From Acheta domesticus (lineage: Eukaryota; Arthropoda; Insecta; Orthoptera; Gryllidae), in the NCBI GenBank assembly GCA_031308135.1, contig JAHLJT010000631.1, positions 7,562,286 through 7,626,285 of the forward strand: DNA of 64,000 nucleotides. Direction: 5' to 3'. Position numbers and translations under genes: made by a program. Below, in pieces: positions 9,749-20,460 of the stretch (within the stretch, counting starts at the first letter, position 1; each line of letters opens with the position of its first letter). Below the pieces are notes generated by a model, which saw only the letters and a list, made by a program, of their open reading frames with translations, did no database searches and was not told the DNA's origin.

Positions 9749-10273
9749 AATCCAATCTTTGTAGTCTTAATATTGCAATTAAATTAATCGAAATATTTAT
9801 TTATTTATTTATTTGTCAAAAAATTTGTAACATTGTACATTAACAAGTAATGTACTTCAGCCTCCGGGTCAATGACCCCCATCTCGATCAGGTTTTTGTC
9901 CAGTTTCCCTGATCCATTGGGCAAATGCTGAGATGGCCCCTTGTTTTGCTTCTGGACGTAAATGTAGCTTCACTGTGCGCACGTTTTGTTGAGCACTCCT
10001 TTTGCTTGTAGTTCATTTACAGTTGAAATTGATTTTCTATAACTCGGGAAAAAACATTTTTCAAATATCTTTATTTTTCTAATATAATTATTTTCTAAGT
10101 TCATTTTTCGTTTTTTTTCGTTTTTTTAATAAAATTCTGGCCCTCAAGAAAATGTGCGCAGATAAATTTCTTTCCCCACACGTCATATACAGTTTTTACT
10201 GTTTTTTTGACAAATAAATAAATAAATATTTCGATTAATTTAATTGCAATATTCAGACTACAAAGATTGGATT
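9749..10273. mobile_element. Element with ~74-bp inverted ends
   Basis: The left arm, about 9749-9823 (AATCCAATCTTTGTAGTCTT through GAAATATTTATTTATT), pairs with the right arm, about 10201-10273, in inverse. The right arm overlaps a 3' end (GTCATATACAGTTTTTACTG then (TAAA)n) that also occurs at about 45.5 kb. The structure may therefore be two inverted partial copies of one retroelement tail, not a DNA transposon. The interior holds one unit related to the 20-bp minisatellite. Confidence 0.65.
9876..9916 (-). repeat. Single-copy relative of the 20-bp minisatellite
   Basis: Read on the minus strand, GATCAGGGAAACTGGAC, AAAAACC, then TGATCGAGATGGGGG. The minisatellite at 6434 opens with GATCAGGGAAACTGGTCG, AAAAACCTGATCGAGATGG. 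About 38 bases match, covering one repeat unit plus its 5' flank. Confidence 0.8.
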
Positions 10274-11792
10274 AAAAACGTCGAAGCCAAAATTGTAAAA
10301 ATCAGTTTATTTTATTGCCTTACAGCACAAAATTGATTGACACAGGACACAATATACTATAATAATCTAGAAACCGTAAATTTGTATTTCCACTGTTCAA
10401 TATTTCATGGCGTATACATCGTATTTTTCACGTGCAAATACTTCGTAAACTATTTTCACCTTAAAATGTGACAATTTTCATCCGTTTCACCAACAGCTGT
10501 GTGCTCTCCTCCGCGTGAGAAACTGTCGTGACTCCGCCACATACATTCGTGAATAGCATTTGAGGAAAAGTAAATGCGCCTTCATTGAATTATGATGTCA
10601 ATTCAAATGCAGTAGTTAAGAAAACCTCTCTCGTTACCATCGTGACCTCGTCTCATGTTTAGAATCTTGTACTATTCCCTCCCATTATTTCATCGTTCTT
10701 GCATTCATCATGAAAGAATCACAATATGTTTAACTTAGTATTATTTGAGTAACAAATTTAAACTTTCTAATTTACTTTATCTTGTATTTTTCCGAACGAA
10801 TATTTCTAAGATGCAAGTACCTGAGGTAAAAAATTTATAACAAATAACTCTTAAGCAATTATGTTATTAAGCTCATATGATATGAGAGTTCGCTCATATT
10901 AAACACTTTTCTATTTGAATTAAGAAAATGTAAGAATTCTTCAGGATATGCTCCAGGAGATCACCTTTCTACATAATCTACTATAGTATTTATATTTCAT
11001 TGTTTAAAAACTTCTAACCTCAGCCTTTAAAAGAGTCAAGTAAAGTTTTGCTCCCACCACTAAGTGTGAATCAAACTTGTTATTAACTATGAATCAACAG
11101 TAGATGTAAATGGTTCTGCATTAACTTTCTTGCGTGAAAAATTAAGACTGTTTCGAAAAATTTAATTCCGCCGTATTCATGAATTCTCTCGTAAGAAAAC
11201 TCTGAAAGACCACCAGTTTCAAGCAGTGCTATGAGAGAATAGAAAAACCTATAAGAGAGGGCTTAAAAATGTTTTTTCTGAGAAATTTCATCGGTATGAA
11301 AATAATAATTTATTGTTGCTTTTTTGTGCAGAAAGGTGCGTGAGACTCTCTGAAACAGCTTATTACAGACTGGCCAATAGATTACGCCATTAAAGTAACA
11401 CATACTAAAAAAATATTTTGTTAATAGTATATAGTTACATCTAACACGTGCTGTTATCTCCAAAATGAGAGCTAAGCATTTCCATGTTCAATGACTCAGA
11501 AAAAATTAAGAGTATGTACATTCTTTACCTTAAAAATTAAAATATTTCAAAATTATTTGAGTAGTGTAATCTCTTTCATTACGTTCCTTCACGCCGTCAC
11601 GTCTTCTCGTCTCGGCGAACAATATCGGAGCGGCGCAGTCGCTTGCGGCCCGGCCTCCCCCCGCCTCCCAGCCTGTTTGCCATGCCGTCGCGTCGCGCCG
11701 GACCCACCGCAGCCGCACAGTGGACTGGACAGGGCCCAAAACAACGACGCGGCCACTCCGAAGAAAATGTCTCGCTAGTAGGAATAGTAATA
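10274..11792. other. Unassigned sequence
   Basis: AT-rich, with a short GC-rich patch at about 11580-11760. No gene, RNA or mobile element is recognisable. Confidence 0.45.
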
Positions 11793-12458
11793 GTAATAAT
11801 TAGGGAGCGGATTTTTATGCCATAAAAATCTTGAAATGTGCTTTTCAAAATATCCATTTATGACCTAAAAATGGTGCAAAATGCACTTTAAGAGGCACTT
11901 ATGACCTAATAATTCTGAAAATGCACTTTAATATTCAATTAAAATCAACAATATTTCATTTTCCGTGTAAACCTTTCTTGATAAAATACAGGAGAAGCAT
12001 GGTTGCAAACAAACGTTCTTGTAAATAAGAACCTAACTTATTTCATCATAGAAATAATCCAAGTAAATATGCACCTTAGTGAAGAACCTACATTGCAGGT
12101 CTTTCACTTTTTCTGCCTGGTTTAAAAAATATATCAAGAAATATTCTACATTTGCACAAGTGTTTTATCATCTATAGAAAATAAAAAATTCTGACAAGAT
12201 TTTCTAATAAAATGAACGCTCACAAATAGATTCTATGAAAAAAACGAAACATTTTCTCTAATTTAACGAAATATGCAAAATATGCTCCCATAATTACATG
12301 AATATGCCCCAACAGGAAAAATCTGTCAAATATGCACAAACAAATTAATCTACAAAGCATCCAATTATAACCAAATGTCAAGAAATTACTCTTAGCTATG
12401 TCCTGAAAAAACGCACAAAAATATGCAAAATCATACAAATCCGCTCCCTAGTAATAAT
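11793..12458. mobile_element. hAT-type short element, 650 bp, 8-bp duplication
   Basis: The element is 11801-12450. It begins TAGGGAGCGGATTTTTATG and ends CATACAAATCCGCTCCCTA, a terminal inverted repeat of about 19 bp with one mismatch. GTAATAAT flanks it exactly on both sides (11793-11800 and 12451-12458), although the target is an AAT-rich simple repeat. The 8-bp duplication points to hAT. The interior is AT-rich with repeated ATGCAAAATATGC-type words and no transposase. Confidence 0.85.
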
Positions 12459-13019
12459 AATAATAGTAATAGCAGTAATAATAGTAACAATAATAATAGT
12501 AGATACGTAGATGGTACGATTAAATATGTAATGACCATAAAGGATCAATCTAAGTTGATTCCAGGAATTAAAACTTTTGTATTATATACATTTATTTTTA
12601 GCTCAACGTTTCGCACATTCAGTATGTGCCTTGTGAAGAGCAATACAAGTATGGCAACGGTTGGCAATTGCATAGACAGTACAAATTGATATAAAAACAG
12701 TGGAATACAAAATTATTGATTGACATTTGGCGTTACATCACAGCATAACATATCAAAAAACATTGAAGACTTGTTAAACCTAGTGGTTACAATTTGTCAA
12801 TTCTGGAAGACAGCACAAAATTAGATACGTTAAGGAATGGTACTAATTATAAGAATTGTAATTGTAAATAATCGAATGAACAGTGGGATTGGCAAAAAAA
12901 TATATTTACAGAAGTTGGTTCATTATCAACGTCTTATAAATTTGGTTAAGTCTTTCTATGTCGTTTTTAAGATGTCTTTCGATACTCATTTTGAAAATTA
13001 CTATGTCCAGAGAAGTGAA
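12459..13019. other. AAT/AGT simple repeat, then AT-rich spacer
   Basis: The simple repeat continues to about 12505 and is the target of the preceding insertion. Nothing further is recognisable. Confidence 0.5.
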
Positions 13020-13356
13020 AATTATGAAGTGATGTCAATGGTAAAAATTGTGAAGTGGTGTCAAATTATGAAGCAGTGACAAATTATGAAGCGGTGTCAA
13101 ACTATGAAGCGATGTCAAATTATGAAGCGATGTCAAATTATGAAGCGGTGTCAAATATAATGAAGCGGTGTCAAATAATGAAGCGGTGTCAAATAATGAA
13201 GCGGTGTCAAATAATGAAGCGGTGTCAAATAATGAAGCGGTGTCAAATAATGAAGCGGTGTCAAATAATGAAGCGGTTGTCAAAAAATGAAGCGGTGTCA
13301 AAAAATGAAGCGGTGTCAAAAAATGAAGCGGTGTCAAAAAATGAAGCGGTGTCATT
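13020..13356. repeat. 18-bp minisatellite, about 18 units
   Basis: The unit is ATGAAGCGGTGTCAAATA with positional variants. The left units read TATGAAG...CAAAT and the right units AATGAAG...CAAAA, a directional sequence gradient. The 18-bp period keeps all three frames in register, which produces long open frames (NYEAVS or KMKRCQ repeats and FDTASL on the other strand). These are artefacts. Confidence 0.97.
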
Positions 13357-14070
13357 TTCACTCCTTTAGGGTCCGTAGTAAACGGTCGCTATTTTCGAAA
13401 GAGCGGGTCGAAGAGTTAGATTTTAACAAGCATACAGATTTTATTGTTCGTTCTACAACTCGTACTAATTTTCCGGTAGTGTTTCTTTTAAAATCGTAAA
13501 GTTTATTTTGTTAAAGCCAGTTGTAGTTTTGACACTTAAGTTGCAATGGTTTAATAAAATATCTCTCTGAAGTTAAAATACATTTTGGCAGGTACTACAT
13601 ACCAATAATTATAGGAAATGAAAATTTTATTAGACAAAAAATTGTAAACAAATTTTATGTAAAATTCTTTTTGGTAGTGTATTTTTACTGCTACTTGGCA
13701 AGGCCTTAATTGTCACTGAAATGTGTGAATTTGCAGACATCTGTTAGATACAGGAATGTTTTAATTATATTAATTTTTTAGTTTGTGCTTATTTAGACTT
13801 CCTGGAATTGATGTGTATATGTATGTGGCATTTAAGGGAGGGATTAAACCGGCTTGTGAAAGCTAGCGGTGTTCCTAGGCTCTGGACCCGATTTTATCTA
13901 TTATGAACGCCTCGGCAAGGGAGTCGTGTGGCCAGCATGACGTATTCCCTTCACTGTGTCTAGCATGTTTGGCCTGCCTGAGCTTTTCTTTCGTCAGATA
14001 TAGAAACTGAGACGATCGTATTGTAGAAAGCTACAGCATAAAATTTATTTTAACAAAAAAGATTGATTGC
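13357..14070. other. Unassigned sequence
   Basis: Mostly AT-rich. A GC-richer piece at about 13850-14000 (ATGAACGCCTCGGCAAGGGA and following) looks like repeat-derived DNA, but I cannot name it. Confidence 0.4.
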
Positions 14071-14278
14071 TGATCCGGTGGCCGAGGTCGCCAACGCAGG
14101 AGCGTCGTAACGACCTCGGACGGAAGGATTGCGGGTTCCAGTCCCTCGGGCATGGTTGTATTTGTGTTCATCCTTTCACCCCCCCCCCGCATCACCACAC
14201 CATCTTCGCAGTTGCCGTAACGTTAAAATCCAATAGTGGTCGCTAATGACCTTGACATTGTTGCGGCCTTCAAAAAAG
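14071..14278 (+). mobile_element. SINE family 2, copy 1
   Basis: A tRNA-like head with A-box-like TGGCCGAGGTCGCC and B-box-like GGGTTCCAGTCC, then GGGCATGGTTGTATTTGTGT and a C-run. The 3' part, AAATCCAATAGTGGTCGCTAATGACC, is shared with the minus-strand copy at 60.7 kb. The acceptor-like ends do not form a complete tRNA, and a ~120-bp unrelated 3' body follows, so this is a SINE and not a tRNA gene. Confidence 0.8.
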
Positions 14279-14299
14279 ATTGGTTGTTAAAATATATTT

Positions 14300-14765
14300 T
14301 AACAGCTTCGTTTGGAGTCGCTTCTCACCGGACTGCTAGCGTTTTTTACTGACGGACGGACGTTTTGCCTTCAATCGATTTTTCAGTATCAAGGATCCAT
14401 AAAACATGGATTCGGCTTGCACCACGTGTTAGAGGATAATTTTTATAAATTTAGCAACTGAATTTATTCACTTTTACGTTACCAGGGTCCTGTAATAAGT
14501 GTTTTTCTACCGAAAATTCGCTGCTTTTTCACGTAGCATTACATAAGTTCTCTTTCTAGAGGTTCCTTCTTAAGCGCGAGAAAGTAACTAGTGGTGCTAC
14601 AGAATGGCACAAACTTTCCCCTATTAGTTTTCTATTTCCTTGGGTCTGCGCTAGCTATTCGGAATTGCCACATACTCTTGCCAGTCTGCGCTAACTGTTC
14701 GAAATTGCCACATACTCTTGCCATCTGCCTTCTATCGCCGCCCAAAGTACATTTTTTGACATTTT
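14300..14765 (+). repeat. Dispersed repeat family R, copy 1
   Basis: GGACGGACGTTTTGCCTTCAATC through TACCACGTGTTAGAGGATA-like sequence and CACGTAGCATTACATAAGTT matches 26.28-26.52 kb in the same orientation. The distal part (GCTACAGAATGGCACAAACTTT and following) matches 48.54-48.70 kb in inverse orientation. Its superfamily is unknown and no coding sequence is seen. A 42-bp internal tandem duplication ends with TTGCCACATACTCTTGCCA at both 14680 and 14722. Confidence 0.75.
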
Positions 14766-14955
14766 CTTAATTTTTCGGTTTGCTAAATAGTAGAACGGAA
14801 TTATTTTAAGACTATTGAAGAACAGTAAAAACTAGTCCTAAATGGCAATTTTCTTTGAAATAATTGAAGCTGTTTTTAAGAAAATGGCTACTCTAAATTT
14901 GAATTTCTCCGTATATACGTATGTATACGAGAAAGTACAAAAAATAAAATATTGG

Positions 14956-15177
14956 TATACTGCGATTTTTCCAACTTTGCCCCTCAAGAGTCGTCTTCAC
15001 GATGAAATGTGTCACGGTATTTCGCGACGTTCTCAGTCGTGCCGCCAGGTAACGCATGATCGCGACCGTATCAAGCAGTGCTTGCGATCATGCGACCGAA
15101 AAAGTCGCGAAATGCCGTGTGATATTCCATGGTGGCCATAGGGGCTTGGGGGGCAGAGTTAGAAAAGTCGCACTATA
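14956..15177. mobile_element. Palindromic short element P1, copy 2, TA-flanked
   Basis: It has the same outer ends as copy 1 (TATACTGCGATTTTTCCAAC and GTTAGAAAAGTCGCACTATA) and the same hairpin core (GATGAAATGTGTCACGG...CATGATCGCGACC...GCGATCATGCG...CGAAATGCCGTG). The core centre has lost about 35 bp relative to copy 1. Confidence 0.85.
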
Positions 15178-15215
15178 ATATCATTTTTTCGCCCATACTG
15201 GCGTTTGGAGCCCTT

Positions 15216-15335
15216 CCCTTCGGAGGGCGGCGGAGACGGCGGAGGCGGCGGAGGCGGCGTTGGCGGTGGCGGACGCGGCGGCGTTGGCGGCGGCGGAGGC
15301 GCTGGCGGAGGCGCTGGCGGCGCTAACAGGTGGCG
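15216..15335 (+). repeat. GGCGGC-rich trinucleotide/nonanucleotide repeat
   Basis: Variants of GGCGGAGGC and GGCGTTGGC repeat for about 120 bp. This yields poly-Gly/Arg/Ala frames on one strand and poly-Pro on the other, so the open frames here are not evidence of a gene. Confidence 0.9.
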
Positions 15336-16014
15336 GCGCCACCGCAGCTGTGCTGCATCCTCTGGCCCCCTCCCCTCTCCGCCACTCCGCTTCCCACTCC
15401 AGCCGTCGACGGCGTTTGCGTAACGAAGTCTTCGCGGTTGCGCCGTCTCCACGGTGTAAGATATATAGGTGTATTCACTCCCAGTCTAAAACTGAAGCTT
15501 ATAAATAAAATGTCTTTATTGGTGGCGAGGCTCAGGACATTTAGCCTGCTCTTCCGCCTGACCACTTCCAAAAATTTTTATTACAATTTATTTTGTGATA
15601 AAAATGCGATCATTCAATGAGAAATACGTACGCAATTTTAGATGAAGGGTTTCTTACATGGGAAGCAGGAGTGAAAGCGAGGGACGAAGAAGTTGATAGA
15701 ACAGGAAACGCACTCACAACATATGTGTATTTAAGTTTATTAATTTTACATTAAGGAGGTATTAAAAATGAATCACAAATATATCAGATTGAAACACTTC
15801 GAGATTTTACTTAAATTTAGAGAAATTATTTTTTTGAACTTATGTGAGGCTAGTTCTCACAGTTCTCGCATATAAGCGCTGCGATCTTTGGGTCTCATTT
15901 GGACAAGGTCGTGATCCATTCGACAGCTCTGTGGCCAGCTGATTTCTAATTTCAAGTCAGTGATTTGTCTTTTCACGGTGGAATTGGCAAAGTCTAGAGT
16001 GAACAGTTACGAAA
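15336..16014. other. Unassigned, with a LINE-tail relic at 15507-15570
   Basis: TGTCTTTATTGGTGGCGAGG through GCTCTTCCGCC at about 15511-15560 matches 33301-33352 and resembles the 3' end of a minus-strand LINE. No other feature is seen. Confidence 0.5.
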
Positions 16015-16080
16015 ATGGGTAGGAAATGTTTTGTAAAACTGTGTAATAGCCACAGTTTAAAATATCATCTTAAGATGTAG
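16015..16080 (+). pseudogene. Possible THAP-like N-terminus (MGRKCFVKLC)
   Basis: A 21-codon frame starts MGRKCFVKLCNSHSLK and then stops. THAP domains begin with a short M-x3-C-x2-4-C-N pattern, and here the spacing is C-x4-C followed by N. The downstream C-x2-H pair and the HxFP motif are not found nearby, so at most this is the first part of a lost THAP or P-element-type gene. Chance resemblance is quite possible. Confidence 0.25.
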
Positions 16081-17301
16081 ACTCAATCCGATCATGCGCA
16101 CCGTACGGACGGGCGAGGAACTAGCCTCAAACTGGCTTCAGAAAATTTGCCCCAAAGGCTGCTAGTTGACATATCTACACATCTTACATCGTGGCCGTCT
16201 CCCCACGCGTTCTGTCCCTGCGCTGCTCGTCGCGTCTCGCTTGCTGCAGGGCAGTGCGGAGCGGGACTTCTTAAACTTTTTTTTTCCATCCGCGCGTCCG
16301 CGGGGTCATAAAAATGTAAGCACTTGGAAAGGAAATGAAAGAATAATAGTAACCTGTTTATTTTTCTTTTGAGAGTTTTACGTTATTAATCTGAGTGTCT
16401 CTTCTGGTAACTGCGTGATGAAAAAGTATTCGACTCTTGGGAGATTCTTATTTTGAAGCAGACTGCTTTAGAAAAAGGGTCTTTGTTTTAGATGTTAGAG
16501 CTCTTTTCATTATTGTGGTTTAAATTTAGGCCGCAGAATCACCGTAATGTTTTCTGTAGCTGAAGAGATTTTTCGACGTAAGAATTACGTACCATACTTA
16601 AGAGGAATTTAAAAATCCGGTTTATATTAGTACAAACTGAGGATATTTTACTCTTTTCCATAAAAACAAATGGCTTTAGAAATGTATTTAACGCCAAAGG
16701 AAATGTAAAAAACTAATGATGTAAGGTAGAATCTGTGTAGGTTTTCTTGAGCATCGGAATTTCTCCCTATCCATGGACGTGGAATTCGACTTTTATATTC
16801 ATGACTGCTGCTTTTGTTGATGCAATCGAAATGCAGTTTAAGTATCATCCTGTTGTGTTTATTTTTTTCTAAGTACATAGTTTATTTGGTGAATCGACAT
16901 ATGTAACTAGTTATTAAAAGAATGCAAAGCGATTTATTGCGTAATGTGGTTTAATGTACAGTGAATGTCGTTAACCGACATATTCTGATAAATGAAGTCC
17001 ACAAACCCAATAAAGTAACATCTCGCCCACGCAACAATTTCTTGTACCTTCCTGCGAATTACATACCCCCACCATGCCTCCAACACCGGAGTTGAATCTC
17101 CTTCCTGTAGACTTCGTGGTACTCGCCTTCCGCGTCGGCGTTGCGTGCGTCTGCTCTATAACACTTGCACACACGCGTGCGCGTGCGTCGTGCGTGCACG
17201 CGCGGGCTGCGTGTTTTGGATCGGCGGCCACCGGCTTGTCCACTCCCGCAGCCTAAATGTTTAATGCATACACGGTCTGCTTCTAAGCCGCCTCTCTGAT
17301 G
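16081..17301. other. Unassigned sequence
   Basis: A GC-rich patch lies at about 16090-16310, AT-rich DNA follows, and a CpG/alternating CG-GT patch occurs near 17170-17215. No gene family is recognisable. Confidence 0.4.
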
Positions 17302-17774
17302 CGTGCGATCAGTGGCGTAGCTTCAGTTGGTGTCACCTGGGGCGAAGCGAATGGTGTCACCCCCCCCATAAATGAAGTATAAAAATATCTATTGTTGCAT
17401 TGATTATACATTATTTCATTAAAAATATATATTTGCACATGATAGTTATTTACAATATATTAAAAATTTCTATGTAATTGAAAATAATTGCAATAGTAAT
17501 TGCAATTAAACCATAATCTTATGATTTAAATGTATACTTATTAAATTAATATAAATAATTTTTAACTAAAAATTATATAATTCCAGCAATAAAATTTTTA
17601 AACTACTAAAACTAAGAAAACTAACTATAAATATATAACATTTTTAAGTAAATGATTTAAATATAATTCTAACTATAAAATAATTTAATTGGCTGTCACC
17701 CCTAGAATGTGTCACCCAGAGCGGGCCGCATCCCCTGCCCCCCCCCCCCACTTAGCTACGCCACCGCCTGCGGT
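17302..17774. mobile_element. hAT-type short element, family H, copy 1
   Basis: The element is 17310-17766. It starts CAGTGGCGTAGCTTCAGTTG and ends CTTAGCTACGCCACCG, so its terminal inverted repeat is CAGTGGCGTAGC with the last bases mutated. Sub-terminal GGTGTCACC and GGGTGACACC-like blocks mirror each other. The flanking octamers CGTGCGAT and CCTGCGGT match at 6 of 8 positions. The AT-rich centre and both ends align with the copy at 29691. Confidence 0.85.
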
Positions 17775-17879
17775 CAGGTGACGAGGTCGCTTTCGGAGAG
17801 ATTCTTCACCCGGATGTTCTTCTTTTGTGTGCTGTGGTGACGGTGGAATGTTGAACGTCTCCTTGCATGCGTCATCGTT

Positions 17880-18071
17880 TAACCCTTCGACCGATCATAA
17901 AAATTAAATTACTTCAAACCAAGAAAACTTAAAAAACTCAAAAGTTTACAATACATGTAAAACTGGACGTAAATAGCTTCTCCAAGGGGGAGGATGTGAA
18001 TAATTTTCAGTGTTACAAAACATTATTTGCACCTGGGGTCACGAAAGAACCTAACAGAGTCTAAGGGTTAA
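17880..18071. mobile_element. piggyBac-type short element, 184 bp, TTAA-flanked
   Basis: TTAA (17880-17883) is followed by CCCTTCGACC, and the right end reads GTCTAAGGG then TTAA (18068-18071). Ends of the form CCCTTNGAC with a TTAA target are characteristic of piggyBac elements. There is no coding region. The inverted ends are short (9 of 10 matching), so a chance arrangement is not excluded. Confidence 0.6.
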
Positions 18072-20403
18072 GTTAATAATTTTTTCTTAAATACTACCAT
18101 ACACTTCTACAATTTAATCCCTCATAAGCTTAAAATACTTCCCTACAAATAATTTTGTGAAAAACTTTGTAAATTTATTAAAGTTAATCTTTCTTCCGTG
18201 TTTTCGTGATGTATTACATTATTTTTTGTAACCTTCTTGATGCATATGTTTAGCATTACTTCATTGTTTCCTTTTTTGTTATATTGCTCCATATTATTTG
18301 CTTACAGTTATATTGTACTTATTGTAACCGGTAATTCATTCAATCTGGCCCTACGTTATGGTGCCACTGAAACGGTTATATCATTTAATCTTTTCCTTAC
18401 CCTCTCGCCAAAATCACTACAATTTATTTATTACGTGGTTACTGAAAATTTTGTTGGTCGCAGGTCGTGGCTGGCCCCTACGGGAATTACCTGTAAACTA
18501 ACGTTCAATACTGCAGCATACCCAGGCTTCTATTTAATTCAAAATAATAACACATCTTTTTGTGAGAAAAAGGAGAACTTCGGAAATTCCGTTCTCATTA
18601 ATTTATTTCTTTTCAAAAATAAGTGTTAACATGGAATTCTCTTCGCTTTCGTAAAGCCCTTACCCAGTAACTAGACAACATGTAAATACAACAATACAAA
18701 GACTCACACATACGCACTCACTTTGCAACGTCAACAATACAATATACTACAATAACATTTAAAATCCAAATGACCATACCAACTGACTTCTATTTAATTT
18801 ATGTAGGAATTCCTTTCTTTTTTGTAAAATATTTATCTAATTTTCTTTTTTGTACGTACGTGGACCATTTGTTAATAAAAACATTTATTTTTTTATAACT
18901 TTGCTCAGCGACAACTCGCATGCAGTATGTTTTATAAAATACTTCTCAGCATCTCTCTCAACTAATTTGCAAAGAATTTAAATTATTTTGTCTTAAACAT
19001 TCTTGGTCTTGTACAGATTTTAACTGGGAATACTACACAAAAAAATGCGGGCACTTCCCTTTGTCGAAATGCAGCCAGCACGTCGTCGTTGCCCCAAATA
19101 CGGTCACCAGTTTTGCGTGCCCAATTGCACGCGCCGACAGATCAGCTTACACGAAAACTGCGTCCACAAACGTCCACAAAAAAATCATAGCCTCCAAGAA
19201 TTATTTTAATTACTCGCGATTGCGTTTTTTCGAAGCACATACAAAATAAACTTGTTTTTTTCTTAAGTATTTGCCGCGTCAGTATCTAATTATTGCGACA
19301 AAAATTCTTTGTCCATTAACTGCACTATACAGTATTTCGATAAAAATACTGAGCATAAATACTAAATAATAAGTCCGGTTTGCACACAAAATCTTAAAAC
19401 AGCCTAACATGAATTCGGTGTCTTGCCTACACGAGCTCTGACTCAAAAGTGACACGAAATCACCGGCGATTCACCATGTAAGTTCGTGTTGTCTACTGCT
19501 TGACAAACGCCGGCGAATTCCATTCTTGCATCCTCTATTGTTGTTTCATAATTTTATTCTAAAATCTAAAATATTAGTTATTTTGACGTTTCTTTATTAC
19601 TACTTGTGCTTAACGTCCGAGTTTTATATGCCAAAATAGACGTTTCTAACGCTTAATATGCCGAAAATGATGAATTTCTTTGTCGAAATTATGCACCGCT
19701 TCGGCAATTGTTTTCGACATTATTAACATACAAGATTTCTTCAAAATAAATAATTCCGACGTTCTATAAGTCTTTTAAGCATTCCATAATTTCGCTAATT
19801 TTAAATTATGCTGATTTGCAACGCCTTTCGTCGCCCACATCAAGGTTTCTTCATAAAATCTTGACATTTATGATATTGTATTTGAACGTCTCAGTAAACG
19901 TTTTCTTCCATTCCTACATATTCAAAATTTAAGCGAACCCGTCGTCCGATCGCGTCCAAACAAACACCAAAATGTTTATTTATTCCTTCTCTAATTCGCT
20001 ATTTTGTCAGACTTTATTTCTGTACGCGGTTTTCAAAAATTATAAAATGATTTTTCCGCGGCGGGTCATTCTTTTGTTTGGTCATTATCGATTCAAGTAC
20101 AGGCCGGCCGCTTAGCTACGGTTCATGTATAGTTGGGCCGCTTCCTGCTATAGTCTATTCAATGTTTACATTTATTTCGAAACTGTTTATGGGGAATTTC
20201 GGGGTTTCTATGCAATAGATGAAATCATTACATTATGTAACTTATTTCAATTTCTCTCTTGTACTTACATTAATGCTTTTTTTTCTACTTATGCTTATTC
20301 TTTTTTTTGATATGTTTATGATCTTGTGTATTTTTCTTGTGGTTAGTCTGAAAAGCAGTAATTCTATTAATGAGACTCGCCGTTGTACATATTTTGTGCA
20401 ATA

Positions 20404-20406
<3 letters not shown>
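18072..20406. other. AT-rich sequence, no feature seen
   Basis: Open frames at 18237-18629 and 19061-19249 are hydrophobic or AT-biased and match no family I know. No inverted-end element or tandem repeat stands out. Confidence 0.45.

Positions 20407-20457
<51 letters not shown>
20405..20457. repeat. (TTA)n microsatellite, about 16 units
   Basis: An uninterrupted TTA/ATT run that follows CAATAAAG. Confidence 0.97.

Positions 20458-20460
<3 letters not shown>

Noticed and set aside
13035..13369. Repeat proteins on both strands (NYEAVS / FDTASL)
   Set aside because: The 18-bp period is a multiple of three, so any frame without a stop stays open; it is a minisatellite.
18237..18629. 130-codon hydrophobic frame, possible membrane protein
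   Set aside because: Hydrophobicity follows from T-rich codons; no family features and no neighbouring exon signals.
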